Positions 43,947 through 52,846 of a stretch of DNA of 64,000 nt are shown here, one piece after another. This DNA is from Pseudophaeobacter profundi (lineage in GTDB: Bacteria > Pseudomonadota > Alphaproteobacteria > Rhodobacterales > Rhodobacteraceae), in the NCBI RefSeq assembly GCF_029697505.1, contig NZ_JARJEF010000001.1, positions 1 to 64,000 of the forward strand, given 5' to 3'. The notes under the pieces were generated by a model. It made no database searches. It saw only the letters and a program-made list of their open reading frames with translations, and had not been told where the DNA came from. Each line of letters opens with the position of its first letter. The first letter of the stretch is position 1. The translations under genes were made by a program, and so were the position numbers.

Positions 43947-44252
43947 ATGTCGAACCCATCCAAGTCTCTCGCCGTTGCCGGAGCCATCGCAGCTGCCCTC
44001 ACCGCGGCCTCCAGCCTGCCTGCAGCGGCTGCAACCAAGGAGAAATGCTATGGCGTCTCGCTTGCCGGTCAGAATGACTGTGCAGCAGGCCCCGGCACCA
44101 CCTGTGCAGGCACCTCTACTGTCGACTACCAAGGCAACGCGTGGACACTGGTCGATGCCGGCACCTGCGCAGATCTCGACCTGCCCGCCGCGCCCGATGG
44201 CACCGAACGCAGTGGTTCTCTGGAACCGCTGGAACGCGATCTGCCGGCCTAA
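43947..44252 (+). CDS. bufA: Bufferin-type RiPP precursor, DUF2282 family
   Basis: 101 residues. A Sec signal peptide (residues 1-29, alanine-rich, ending PAAAA) precedes a core with four cysteines at 34, 45, 53 and 74 (EKCYGV, NDCAAG, TTCAGT, AGTCAD), the DUF2282 pattern. Bufferins are ribosomally made peptides, modified on cysteine to thiooxazoles by a DUF692 enzyme and exported to bind copper in the periplasm, as reported in Caulobacter. Modifying enzymes follow immediately. AAGGA precedes the ATG. The acidic C-terminal tail is longer than in many members. Confidence 0.92.
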   Translation: MSNPSKSLAVAGAIAAALTAASSLPAAAATKEKCYGVSLAGQNDCAAGPGTTCAGTSTVDYQGNAWTLVDAGTCADLDLPAAPDGTERSGSLEPLERDLPA

Positions 44253-44289
44253 AGGGCTGACCAGACAAGATATCGCCTGACCAACATAC

Positions 44290-44319
44290 AAAAGGGCAGC
44301 GCAGGGATGCTGCCCTTTT
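44290..44319 (+). terminator. Terminator between bufA and bufB
   Basis: AAAAGGGCAGC, eight-base loop, GCTGCCCTTTT. It lies after the precursor and before the modifying enzymes, so it probably limits read-through and gives more precursor than enzyme. Confidence 0.8.
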
Positions 44320-44417
44320 CACCTAATCCCCCCTTGTCGTGCGAAACGGCCAACCATCTGCCGCTCCCCAAGGACCCGCCCAGGCCCCCTTGCCGCAGCC
44401 ACAACACGAGCCCCGCC

Positions 44418-45311
44418 ATGACAGCTGCCACCTCCCCAGCCCCGTCCCTCAACGCCCTGCCAGCCGCCCCTGGTGTTGGGTACAAGCCGCAGCATTTTTC
44501 CCAAATTCTGGCAGATGCCGCCCCGGTGCAATGGCTAGAGATCCACGCCGAGAATTACATGGGCGAGGGCGGGCGGCCACTGGCGCAACTGCGTCATCTG
44601 GCCGAAATATTTCCAATTTCAGTACATGGGGTTGGCCTGTCGATCGGCGGCGAGGCCGCACTGGACACAGCCCACCTGGCCCGGCTGCAACGACTGCTGG
44701 CCTGGCTGGAACCCGCCAGCTTTTCCGAACATCTCGCCTGGTCGACCCATGAGGGGCATTTCTACAATGATCTGCTGCCACTGCCCTATACCGGTGCCAC
44801 GCTAACCCGCGTCTGCGATCATATTGACCAGTTGCAGGCTGCAATTGGTCGGCCGATGCTGCTGGAAAACCCCTCCAGCTACCTCGCTTTTGCCGAGAGC
44901 ACCTGGTCAGAACCCGAGTTCCTGACAGAGATCAGCCGCCGCACCGGCTGCGGGCTGCTGTTGGATGTGAATAATGTCTTTGTCTCAGCCAATAATCTCG
45001 GCTTTTCACCACAGGGCTATATTGATGATTATGCCCTGGAGCGAGTGGGGGAAATTCACCTTGGCGGCCATGACAGCGACACGGATGATCAGGGGCGCCC
45101 ACTGTTGATCGACAGTCACGGCTGCGCGGTTGTCGATCCGGTCTGGGTGCTGCTGGATTACACTCTGGAACGCACTGGCCCAAAACCCGTACTGATAGAA
45201 TGGGATACCGATGTGCCCGACTGGCCGCTATTGGCCGCCGAAGCCGAGCGCGCTGCCTTTGCGCTGGGGCATCTTCCCGCCGAAGCCAGCAGACCGGCTG
45301 TCCGGGCATGA
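44418..45311 (+). CDS. bufB: DUF692 multinuclear iron enzyme (MNIO), bufferin maturase
   Basis: 297 residues from the ATG at 44418; the frame is open from 44307 but that stretch overlaps the hairpin. TIM-barrel enzyme related to MbnB. Metal-ligand regions are visible: GVGYKPQHF, WLEIHAENYM, HGVGLSIGG, FSEHLAWS, LLENPSSYL, LLLDVNNVFVSANN, EIHLGGHD. MNIO enzymes use iron and O2 to oxidise cysteines of peptide precursors. The likely substrate is the adjacent DUF2282 peptide. It overlaps the next gene by ATGA. Confidence 0.93.
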   Translation: MTAATSPAPSLNALPAAPGVGYKPQHFSQILADAAPVQWLEIHAENYMGEGGRPLAQLRHLAEIFPISVHGVGLSIGGEAALDTAHLARLQRLLAWLEPASFSEHLAWSTHEGHFYNDLLPLPYTGATLTRVCDHIDQLQAAIGRPMLLENPSSYLAFAESTWSEPEFLTEISRRTGCGLLLDVNNVFVSANNLGFSPQGYIDDYALERVGEIHLGGHDSDTDDQGRPLLIDSHGCAVVDPVWVLLDYTLERTGPKPVLIEWDTDVPDWPLLAAEAERAAFALGHLPAEASRPAVRA

Positions 45312-46096
45312 GCCGCTGCAAGCAAAGCCACGCCCCTGCGGCTATGGTATCCCAAGATGCCTTTGCACGGGCGATGCGGGATGCAAGCCTGCCCATTCCC
45401 CTTGGTCTGGTGGATCAGGACGGCGGCCGCGCCGGGCGGCGGTTTTCCGTCTATCGCAACAATATCGCCGTCTCGCTTCGCGAGGCGATGCACAGCGCCT
45501 TTCCGGTCATCACAAAACTGTTGGGAACGGAAAACATGAACGGACTGTCGCGGCTTTTCCTACGCGCCCATCCCCCCAGTTCGCCGCTGATGATGTTTTA
45601 CGGCGCTGAATTTCCAAGTTTCCTTGAGGAGATGCCACAGCTTAGCCATCTCGGCTATCTCCCCGATGTGGCCCGCCTGGAATTGGCCCTGCGCCACGCC
45701 TACCACGCAGCCGATGCAACACCAATTGCGCCCGAGATTCTGGCCAACCTGTCAGAAGACGCGCTACTGGCAAGCCGTCTTATCTTTGCCCCAGCCCTGC
45801 GGTTGCTGCAATCGCCCTGGCCCATAGAGGCGATCTGGCGCTTTAACACCGAACCGCAGGCCCCTGCCCCCCAGGCCGGGGCGCAGGCGGTGCTGATTAC
45901 GCGGCCGGAATTTGATCCGGTACCGCATCTGTTATCCACCGCAGGCGCAGTCTGGCTGGACGCCATGCAACAGGGGGCCAGCATTGGTGCCGCACTGCAG
46001 CGTGCCACTGCGACAGACGCCGATTTTGATTTGAGCTTGCCGCTGACCCTGCTGTTGCAGGGCGGTGCCATCACCGGACTAGAAAGAAAAAGGTAA
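45308..46096 (+). CDS. bufC: DUF2063 protein, MNIO partner
   Basis: 262 residues, with a four-base overlap with the MNIO gene. The N-terminal DUF2063 domain, once called a putative DNA-binding domain, shows FARAMRDASLPIP, RRFSVYRNNIAVSLREAMHSAFPVITKLLG and LPDVARLELALRHAYHAADA. In bufferin and related systems the DUF2063 protein acts as the precursor-recognition partner of the MNIO. The C-terminal half is less conserved. Confidence 0.92.
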   Translation: MSRCKQSHAPAAMVSQDAFARAMRDASLPIPLGLVDQDGGRAGRRFSVYRNNIAVSLREAMHSAFPVITKLLGTENMNGLSRLFLRAHPPSSPLMMFYGAEFPSFLEEMPQLSHLGYLPDVARLELALRHAYHAADATPIAPEILANLSEDALLASRLIFAPALRLLQSPWPIEAIWRFNTEPQAPAPQAGAQAVLITRPEFDPVPHLLSTAGAVWLDAMQQGASIGAALQRATATDADFDLSLPLTLLLQGGAITGLERKR

Positions 46097-46100
46097 AGAC

Positions 46101-46637
46101 ATGCACGCAGTTGTCTCGATATATCAGACCCAGGCCGATCGGCTGGATCGGTCTGCGGATTTAATCCTTCCCACCCTGGCACGACTGGTGTTTGTCGCGG
46201 TGCTGCTGATTTACTACTGGAATTCAGCCGGGCTTAAGATCGAAGGGTCGATCTTTTCGCCATCGGCCGGGGCCTTTGCGCAGATTTTCCCCAAGGCCGC
46301 CGAGGCGGCGCTCTATGATGTTTCGCAGCTGAACCTGCTTCAACGACTGATCATTTTTGCCGGTACGCTGGCGGAATATGTGCTGCCGACGCTGATCTTG
46401 CTGGGGCTGATCACCCGCCTTGCGGCGCTTGGCACCCTTGGCTTTATCTGGGTGCAAACCTTGGTGGATGTCACCGGCCACGGGGTTGAGCTGGGCCGTC
46501 TGTTCGACAGCAGCATTGGCCTGGTTGACCAACGCCTGATGTGGAGCTTTCTACTGCTGGTCCTGATCGTCAAGGGTGCGGGTCCCCTGTCACTAGATGC
46601 ATTACTGCGCCGCCTGATCCCCGCCGACCCGAGCTAA
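46101..46637 (+). CDS. DoxX-family membrane protein of the bufferin operon
   Basis: 178 residues, four bases after the DUF2063 stop. Four hydrophobic spans (LPTLARLVFVAVLLIYYW, LLQRLIIFAGTLAEYVLPTLILLGLI, LAALGTLGFIWVQTLV, LMWSFLLLVLIVKGAG). DoxX proteins commonly end bufferin operons; the role there is not settled, possibly electron or quinone-linked. A bidirectional terminator follows. Confidence 0.9.
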   Translation: MHAVVSIYQTQADRLDRSADLILPTLARLVFVAVLLIYYWNSAGLKIEGSIFSPSAGAFAQIFPKAAEAALYDVSQLNLLQRLIIFAGTLAEYVLPTLILLGLITRLAALGTLGFIWVQTLVDVTGHGVELGRLFDSSIGLVDQRLMWSFLLLVLIVKGAGPLSLDALLRRLIPADPS

Positions 46638-46660
46638 GGCCACGAGCAGAACCACACCCC

Positions 46661-46691
46661 AAAGGCGCCCTGCCCCCGCAGCGGCGCCTTT
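46661..46691. terminator. Bidirectional terminator
   Basis: AAAGGCGCC / GGCGCCTTT, nine-base stem between the bufferin operon and the convergent ArsC-like gene. Confidence 0.75.
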
Positions 46692-46704
46692 GGCAAACTT
46701 CACC

Positions 46705-47022
46705 TCAGGCCAGCCCCAGGACTGCCTGGGTGGCTTTGTCCCAGCCAAGGGCCAGTTCTGATCCGGATTGGATCAAGGGGCGCTTCATCAGGGCAGGATG
46801 CTGTTGCAGCAGCTCCAGCGGGGCGCTGGCCCGTTCTTCAGCGCTGAGCCCGCGCCAAGTGGTTGAGCGCGTATTCACAAGCCGCTCACCAAACTGCGCC
46901 AGGGCTGCTGCCAGAACCTCGGGCGGCACGCCCTCGGCGCGGACATCAACCAATCTGGCATCCGGCAGCTGTTTCATCGCCTTGCGACAGGTGTCGCAGT
47001 TTTTCAATCCGTATAGGATCAT
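46705..47022 (-). CDS. ArsC/Spx-family thioredoxin-fold protein (YffB-like)
   Basis: 105 residues, shorter than true arsenate reductases. The N-terminal LKNCDTCRKAMKQL has the thioredoxin-fold CxxC; the C-terminal LIQSGSELALGWDKA resembles the ArsC/Spx family end. Probable thiol oxidoreductase; arsenate reduction is not implied since no ars genes are present. It is convergent with the bufferin operon. Confidence 0.85.
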   Translation of the reverse strand: MILYGLKNCDTCRKAMKQLPDARLVDVRAEGVPPEVLAAALAQFGERLVNTRSTTWRGLSAEERASAPLELLQQHPALMKRPLIQSGSELALGWDKATQAVLGLA

Positions 47023-47245
47023 TGCTCGATCTCTCTTTGGTCGGGGAAAGGATCTATCTTAAGAAGCATGAAACTTACCCACTTGATTTATTTTTTCCAC
47101 ATGCAAAGGTTGCATCCGGGCTCACCTGCAAAGCCATTCGCAGCATTACGCGTATAGGTCGCTGGTATCACAGAGCCCAGATTACCTCTGGATCGGTCCT
47201 GGGATCGCACCAGAACAGCGCATAAATTAGAAGGAGGCACGGCAA

Positions 47246-47452
47246 ATGCCAAGTGGCACCGTGAAATGGTTTAACACCAGCAAGGGGTTTGGCTTTATCA
47301 CACCCAAAGACGGCGGCAGTGACGTTTTTGTTCACATCTCGCAGATCGAACGATCCGGCCTGACTGGGCTCGCAGATAACATGAAGGTCGATTATGAACT
47401 GACCGAGGGGCGAGATGGTCGGCAAATGGCAGGCGAAATCCGGCCTGCCTAA
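47246..47452 (+). CDS. cspA: Cold shock protein (CspA family)
   Basis: 68 residues, a single cold-shock domain with RNP1 KGFGFITP and RNP2 VFVHIS. RNA chaperone that melts secondary structure. GGAGG precedes the ATG. The 220-base upstream region probably holds a long leader, as is usual for csp genes. Confidence 0.95.
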   Translation: MPSGTVKWFNTSKGFGFITPKDGGSDVFVHISQIERSGLTGLADNMKVDYELTEGRDGRQMAGEIRPA

Positions 47453-47510
47453 GCACCCCCGCGAAGGTTCTAATGCTCCCCAGCCACCGTTGCGACGGCA
47501 CGCGACAGGC

Positions 47511-47999
47511 CTAGCCCGTCGTTATGCGGCGCAGGTATTCCACCATGACGCAGGCAGGATCGGCTGGGCGTAGTTTTGTTTCGCCTAGGCGCTGCCAATC
47601 CGCCTCGGCAAACTCGGGAAAGAATGTGTCGGGCTCAGCAACTGCCAGATCAACCTCGGTGATCAACAAACGATCTGCCAGGGACAGCATCTCTTGGTAG
47701 ATCCCGGCACCGCCAATGCCATAGATCCGGCGATAGCCCTGGGCATAGGCCGCTGCCACTGCGCGACTTACACTGTCATGGACCGTGTCAGCGGCAGAAG
47801 GGTCAGACGACACAACCAGGTTCAGCCTGTTTTTCAAGGGCTTGACCGGCAGGCTCTGCCATGTGTTACGCCCCATGATCAAGGCGCCACCCAGGGTTTC
47901 GCGCTGAAAGGCCTTCAGATCTTCGGGGGCGTGCCAAGGAATGGTATTGTCCTTGCCAATGGCGCCATTGCGGTCGCGGGCAACAATCAGGGTAATCAT
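47511..47999 (-). CDS. folA: Dihydrofolate reductase
   Basis: 162 residues. Reduces dihydrofolate to tetrahydrofolate with NADPH. Canonical motifs: GAIGKDNTIPWHAPEDLKAF, LIMGRNTWQSLP, and YGIGGAGIYQE. It lies downstream of thyA on the same strand (83-base gap), which is metabolically logical because ThyA generates dihydrofolate. Confidence 0.96.
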   Translation of the reverse strand: MITLIVARDRNGAIGKDNTIPWHAPEDLKAFQRETLGGALIMGRNTWQSLPVKPLKNRLNLVVSSDPSAADTVHDSVSRAVAAAYAQGYRRIYGIGGAGIYQEMLSLADRLLITEVDLAVAEPDTFFPEFAEADWQRLGETKLRPADPACVMVEYLRRITTG

Positions 48000-48082
48000 C
48001 GTGCTGGTCTGCCTTGAAGCTGAAGCACCCGGTTAAAACCGGTGCGTGGTATATGGGATGGCGGCAATACCCCGGCGGGCGG

Positions 48083-48916
48083 TCACACCGCGACGGGGGC
48101 TTTGATCCCTGGGTCGGGATCATAGTTCAGCACTTCAAAATCATCATAGGTGAAATCAAAAATAGAGCTGACCGGCCGCTTGATCCGGATCTGCGGCAGG
48201 GGCTTGGGCTGGCGCGACAGTTGCAGGGCCACCTGTTCGCGGTGATTGGAATAGATATGCGCATCGCCAAGGGTATGAATGAAATCCCCAGGCTCATAGC
48301 CGGTGACATGGGCCAGCATCAGCTGCAACAAGGCATAAGAGGCAATATTGAACGGCACCCCAAGGAACATATCTGCCGAGCGCTGATAAAGCTGCAAATG
48401 CAATTTGTTCCCCAGGATACGCACCTGCCACAGGGTATGGCAGGGCGGCAACGCCATATCCGGCACATCACCCGGGTTCCAGGCGGAAACGATCAGGCGG
48501 CGGCTGTCGGGGCTGGTCTTGATCATCTGTACCAGATCGGCGATCTGATCGACAGACCCCGCCCTGTAGACGGGCTCATCCCCGGTCGTGCCCGGGATCA
48601 GCTCCAGCTTGGGAAAGCGCCGCCATTGATGGCCATAGACCGGCCCGAGATCGCCCTGTTCATCGGCCCATTCATCCCAAATCGAAACCCCGTTGTCCTT
48701 GAGGTATTTGATATTCGTATCGCCCGACAGGAACCAAAGCAGCTCATGTATGATCGAGCGCAGATGAAGTTTTTTGGTGGTGACCAGTGGAAACCCATCC
48801 TCCAGCGGATAGCGCGCCTGCATGCCAAAACAAGAGATAGTACCAGTGCCGGTGCGGTCGCTGCTAGACACTCCGGTTTCCAGAATTTGCCGCAAGGCCG
48901 CGTGATATTGCTGCAC
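48083..48916 (-). CDS. thyA: Thymidylate synthase
   Basis: 277 residues, close to E. coli length with short insertions. Methylates dUMP to dTMP using methylene-THF. Motifs: [12 protein letters not shown], catalytic Cys in [11 protein letters not shown], and the [10 protein letters not shown]-terminal block. It is upstream of folA. Confidence 0.96.
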   Translation of the reverse strand: MQQYHAALRQILETGVSSSDRTGTGTISCFGMQARYPLEDGFPLVTTKKLHLRSIIHELLWFLSGDTNIKYLKDNGVSIWDEWADEQGDLGPVYGHQWRRFPKLELIPGTTGDEPVYRAGSVDQIADLVQMIKTSPDSRRLIVSAWNPGDVPDMALPPCHTLWQVRILGNKLHLQLYQRSADMFLGVPFNIASYALLQLMLAHVTGYEPGDFIHTLGDAHIYSNHREQVALQLSRQPKPLPQIRIKRPVSSIFDFTYDDFEVLNYDPDPGIKAPVAV

Positions 48917-49060
48917 AGGGATCCCCTTTTCTGACGCTCATCACTAGATGGGACAGCTATAGCTGCGCCTGTCAGCCAAAGGCAAGTTGATTGGCCTGTC
49001 AATGCGGCGCCCCGGTTCCAGCCCCCCTGCGAATCAATCTGTCTTCGCCTATAGTTATGA

Positions 49061-49076
49061 TAGTTTTAGAAAACTA
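49061..49076. promoter_or_regulatory. Palindrome upstream of gloA
   Basis: TAGTTTT-AG-AAAACTA, perfect seven-base arms, 75 bases before the gloA start. AT-rich relative to the surroundings. Possible operator; no regulator assigned. Confidence 0.3.
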
Positions 49077-49150
49077 CAGCACACCCCCGATTCTGTCAGG
49101 TCAAGAACAACTGCAGAAACGGGTGTTCCAACTTGTAAGGATCACCGCAT

Positions 49151-49579
49151 ATGGCGCTTACCTATCTGCACGTAATGGTTCGGGTGAAAGACCTGGAAAA
49201 ATCCATGGCGTTCTACGAACTGCTCGGCCTGCGCGAAACCCGCCGCTATGACAGCGAAAAAGGGCGTTTCACGCTGCTTTATCTGGCGCCTCCGGGTCAG
49301 GAAGAAGCCCCGCTGGAGCTGACATACAACTGGGATGGCGATGATGGGCTGCCAAGCGACAGCCGTCATTTTGGCCATTTGGCCTATGGTGTCGATAATA
49401 TATATGACACCTGCCAGTTCCTGATGGACAATGGGATCACCATCAACCGTCCGCCGCGTGATGGCCATATGGCCTTTATCCGCTCGCCCGACAATATCTC
49501 AATCGAGCTGCTGCAAAACGGCGAATCTCTGGAGCCGGCAGAACCCTGGGCCAGCATGGAAAACACTGGCCACTGGTAA
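49151..49579 (+). CDS. gloA: Lactoylglutathione lyase (glyoxalase I)
   Basis: 142 residues. Converts the methylglyoxal-glutathione adduct to lactoylglutathione; cytoplasmic metalloenzyme. Typical sequence: LHVMVRVKDLEKSMAFYELLGL, ELTYNW, HFGHLAYGVDNIYDTC and FIRSPDNISIELLQ. Full length, with no partner gene nearby. Confidence 0.95.
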   Translation: MALTYLHVMVRVKDLEKSMAFYELLGLRETRRYDSEKGRFTLLYLAPPGQEEAPLELTYNWDGDDGLPSDSRHFGHLAYGVDNIYDTCQFLMDNGITINRPPRDGHMAFIRSPDNISIELLQNGESLEPAEPWASMENTGHW

Positions 49580-49660
49580 GGCCCAGGCCAGGTGCAAAAG
49601 CCCCCCATTGCTGCTGCGATTATTGGGTGGCAGTACCTGCGCTATCGCAGATATGAAAAC

Positions 49661-49693
49661 GCACCGCCGGTCCCGTCAGGACCAAGGCGGTGC
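49661..49693 (-). terminator. Branched-looking terminator, minus strand
   Basis: An outer stem GCACCGCC/GGCGGTGC encloses an inner stem GGTCC/GGACC. The minus-strand side is followed by GTTTTC, so it probably ends the MarR gene transcript after a roughly 170-base trailer, and may also end gloA. Confidence 0.6.
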
Positions 49694-49859
49694 GTCTTGT
49701 GGCGAACCCGAATTCTTCAAGTCTGGACTCAACTGTTTCCCAGCTGATCCGAGGTCGTATCGCGTGTTGAACGGAGCAATTCTTGCGCCTGCCCAATATG
49801 ACCTTCAGCATGTTGCCATACTGTCTGTGCCATGGGACATGTCGCCCCAAAGCCTGTGT

Positions 49860-50357
49860 TCAGTAGATATAGCGGATCTGATCCGACCAATACCGTTCCA
49901 CCCGCTTGAGCGAGCTTGTGATGTCAGCGATGCCTTCGCGGCTGATAACATCCTTGCCTTCCAGGCCGTCGGCGTGGCGTGCAAAGAGGCCCGCAACAAT
50001 ATCGCGGATCTCTCGACCGCGCGGTGTCAGACGAACCCGAACAGAACGACGGTCAATTTCACAGCGCTGATGGTGCATATAGCCCAGCTCAACCAGCTTT
50101 TTCAGATTATAGCTGACATTGCTGCCCTGATAATACCCACGGCTCTTGAGTTCACCGGCGGTGACTTCATTGTCGCCGACATTGAACAAGAGCAGTGCCT
50201 GCACTGCGTTGATTTCCAGAACGCCGACGCGTTCAAATTCATCCTTGATAACATCCAGCAACAACCGGTGAAGACGTTCCACCAGCGCCAGCGCTTCTAG
50301 GTAGCCAGTCATGAACCCTTTGCGGTCCTGCTGGCCAATTGGTAATTCCATGCTCAT
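49860..50357 (-). CDS. MarR-family winged-helix regulator (LdtR-like)
   Basis: 165 residues from the ATG at 50357, with GGAG upstream; a longer frame exists. The core DEFERVGVLEINAVQALLLFNVGDNEVTAGEL and RGYYQGSNVSYNLKKLVELGY closely resembles LdtR of alphaproteobacteria, a stress-responsive regulator of cell-wall transpeptidase genes in Liberibacter and Sinorhizobium. Downstream of sdhE on the same strand. Targets here are unknown. Confidence 0.88.
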   Translation of the reverse strand: MSMELPIGQQDRKGFMTGYLEALALVERLHRLLLDVIKDEFERVGVLEINAVQALLLFNVGDNEVTAGELKSRGYYQGSNVSYNLKKLVELGYMHHQRCEIDRRSVRVRLTPRGREIRDIVAGLFARHADGLEGKDVISREGIADITSSLKRVERYWSDQIRYIY

Positions 50358-50428
50358 ACGCGTCTCCGACTCGAGTTTGCTCAGGAGATAATGCAGAAAA
50401 TTTCCCAAAAATGCGTTAAGCTGGTTTT

Positions 50429-50701
50429 TTATTTAGTTTGATGCGTTTGGGCGACGTGGTTAATCAAATCTGCATAGGGGCTGGGCGGGGTGACCTGGCC
50501 GGTCACCCATTGATAAAGATCCTGATCGTTTTCATGCAGAAGCTGATCATAGAGATCCAGCCTCGGGCCATCCATTAAACCCAGATTGGCGTCAGCATAG
50601 GCAGTCAAGAGAATGTCCATCTCTTTGATGCCACGACGCATGGAGCGCATTTTCAGGCGCTTCAAACGATGCTCATGACTTTCAGGCGCTTGTGTCATCA
50701 C
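50429..50701 (-). CDS. sdhE: Succinate dehydrogenase assembly factor SdhE
   Basis: 90 residues, the DUF339/Sdh5 fold. The RGIKEMD motif matches the RGxxE signature that promotes covalent FAD attachment to SdhA. AAGG precedes the ATG. It starts seven bases after the XRE gene ends, so the two are co-transcribed, with MarR further downstream. Confidence 0.93.
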   Translation of the reverse strand: MMTQAPESHEHRLKRLKMRSMRRGIKEMDILLTAYADANLGLMDGPRLDLYDQLLHENDQDLYQWVTGQVTPPSPYADLINHVAQTHQTK

Positions 50702-50708
50702 CTTGACC

Positions 50709-51110
50709 TCATGTACTGGCAGCGCTTTGGATCAGCGTGCGCAGTCTCTTTTCCAACCGGGCGGCGCGCTCAGAGCTGCTGCGCATATCATTGCGCAGCG
50801 CCCGTAGCTCTTGCAGTATACCGGCAAAATCCCCCACCTCAAGCTCAACGTCGCCAGGCTCGGACATACCTTCCCCCTCGCCGGTCAGCAGCCAGGACAT
50901 CGATACATTCAGCAGGCCCGAAACCATCGACAGTTTGTTGGCGCGTGGCTCTGACAGATCCTGTTCCCAACCAATCAGGGTGGATTTTTTCACCCCAAGG
51001 CGGCGTGCCAGTTGCGCCTGTGTCATGTCGGCGGCTTCGCGGGCGGCGGCCACGCGGTCGCCGAAGGTTGCAGCCTCTGGCCCGAACCAATCCGTTGTTT
51101 CGTCAGACAT
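50709..51110 (-). CDS. XRE-family helix-turn-helix regulator
   Basis: 133 residues from the ATG at 51110, with GGAG upstream. The HTH spans about residues 25-65 (MTQAQLARRLGVKKSTLIGWEQDLSEP). An acidic linker follows, then a coiled-coil C-terminal end (LQELRALRNDMRSSSERAARLEKRLRTL) that may mediate oligomers. It heads a small minus-strand operon with sdhE. Confidence 0.88.
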   Translation of the reverse strand: MSDETTDWFGPEAATFGDRVAAAREAADMTQAQLARRLGVKKSTLIGWEQDLSEPRANKLSMVSGLLNVSMSWLLTGEGEGMSEPGDVELEVGDFAGILQELRALRNDMRSSSERAARLEKRLRTLIQSAAST

Positions 51111-51172
51111 ATGCCATCTCCGTTCCGGTCTTTATCAATGTTGCTTGATCGAGATTTGGTGGCACCCTATGA

Positions 51173-52411
<1,239 letters not shown>

Positions 52412-52429
52412 GTCAAAGGATCCGACCCG

Positions 52430-52846
52430 ATGGCTGCATCGCTGCCCGAGTATTTCTTTCGCATCCGTGAAAACGGTGCTTTTGTGTTTCGGGTTGATAC
52501 CGAAAACCGGCAGCGGCGCATCGATATGGATCAGATCGCGGCGGTGAACATCCGCAACGGAGAGATCAAACCGCATGGTGGCCGGGCCCTGTCAGACCAG
52601 GACCTGGCGGCGATCAAATCCTGGATGACAGAGCGCAGCGCCGTGCTGGCCGCCCGCGACATCGACGATATCAAACGGGCGGTGGATCACCTGAGCCTCA
52701 CCGCCCATTGGGCCCAGACCAAGGCCAGCCCCGACCAGCTGGAGGCTGTGACCGATGATCTGCTGCTGGCGATGCACGATCTGCGCAGCGTGCTGGTACG
52801 CAAGAAGGCGGATCGACTAATGAAACAGGCCCCAAAAGCCGACTAG
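52430..52846 (+). CDS. Conserved-looking hypothetical protein
   Basis: 138 residues, not recognised. AAGGA lies before the ATG and codon use is like the neighbours, so it looks real. The N-terminal half (YFFRIRENGAFVFRVDTENRQRRIDMDQIAAVNIRNGEI) is beta-rich. The C-terminal half is helical with an EAVTDDLLLAMHDLRSVLVRKKAD helix. No signal peptide or membrane span. It lies 18 bases after aatA, and its stop overlaps the convergent MATE stop by two bases. Confidence 0.7.
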   Translation: MAASLPEYFFRIRENGAFVFRVDTENRQRRIDMDQIAAVNIRNGEIKPHGGRALSDQDLAAIKSWMTERSAVLAARDIDDIKRAVDHLSLTAHWAQTKASPDQLEAVTDDLLLAMHDLRSVLVRKKADRLMKQAPKAD

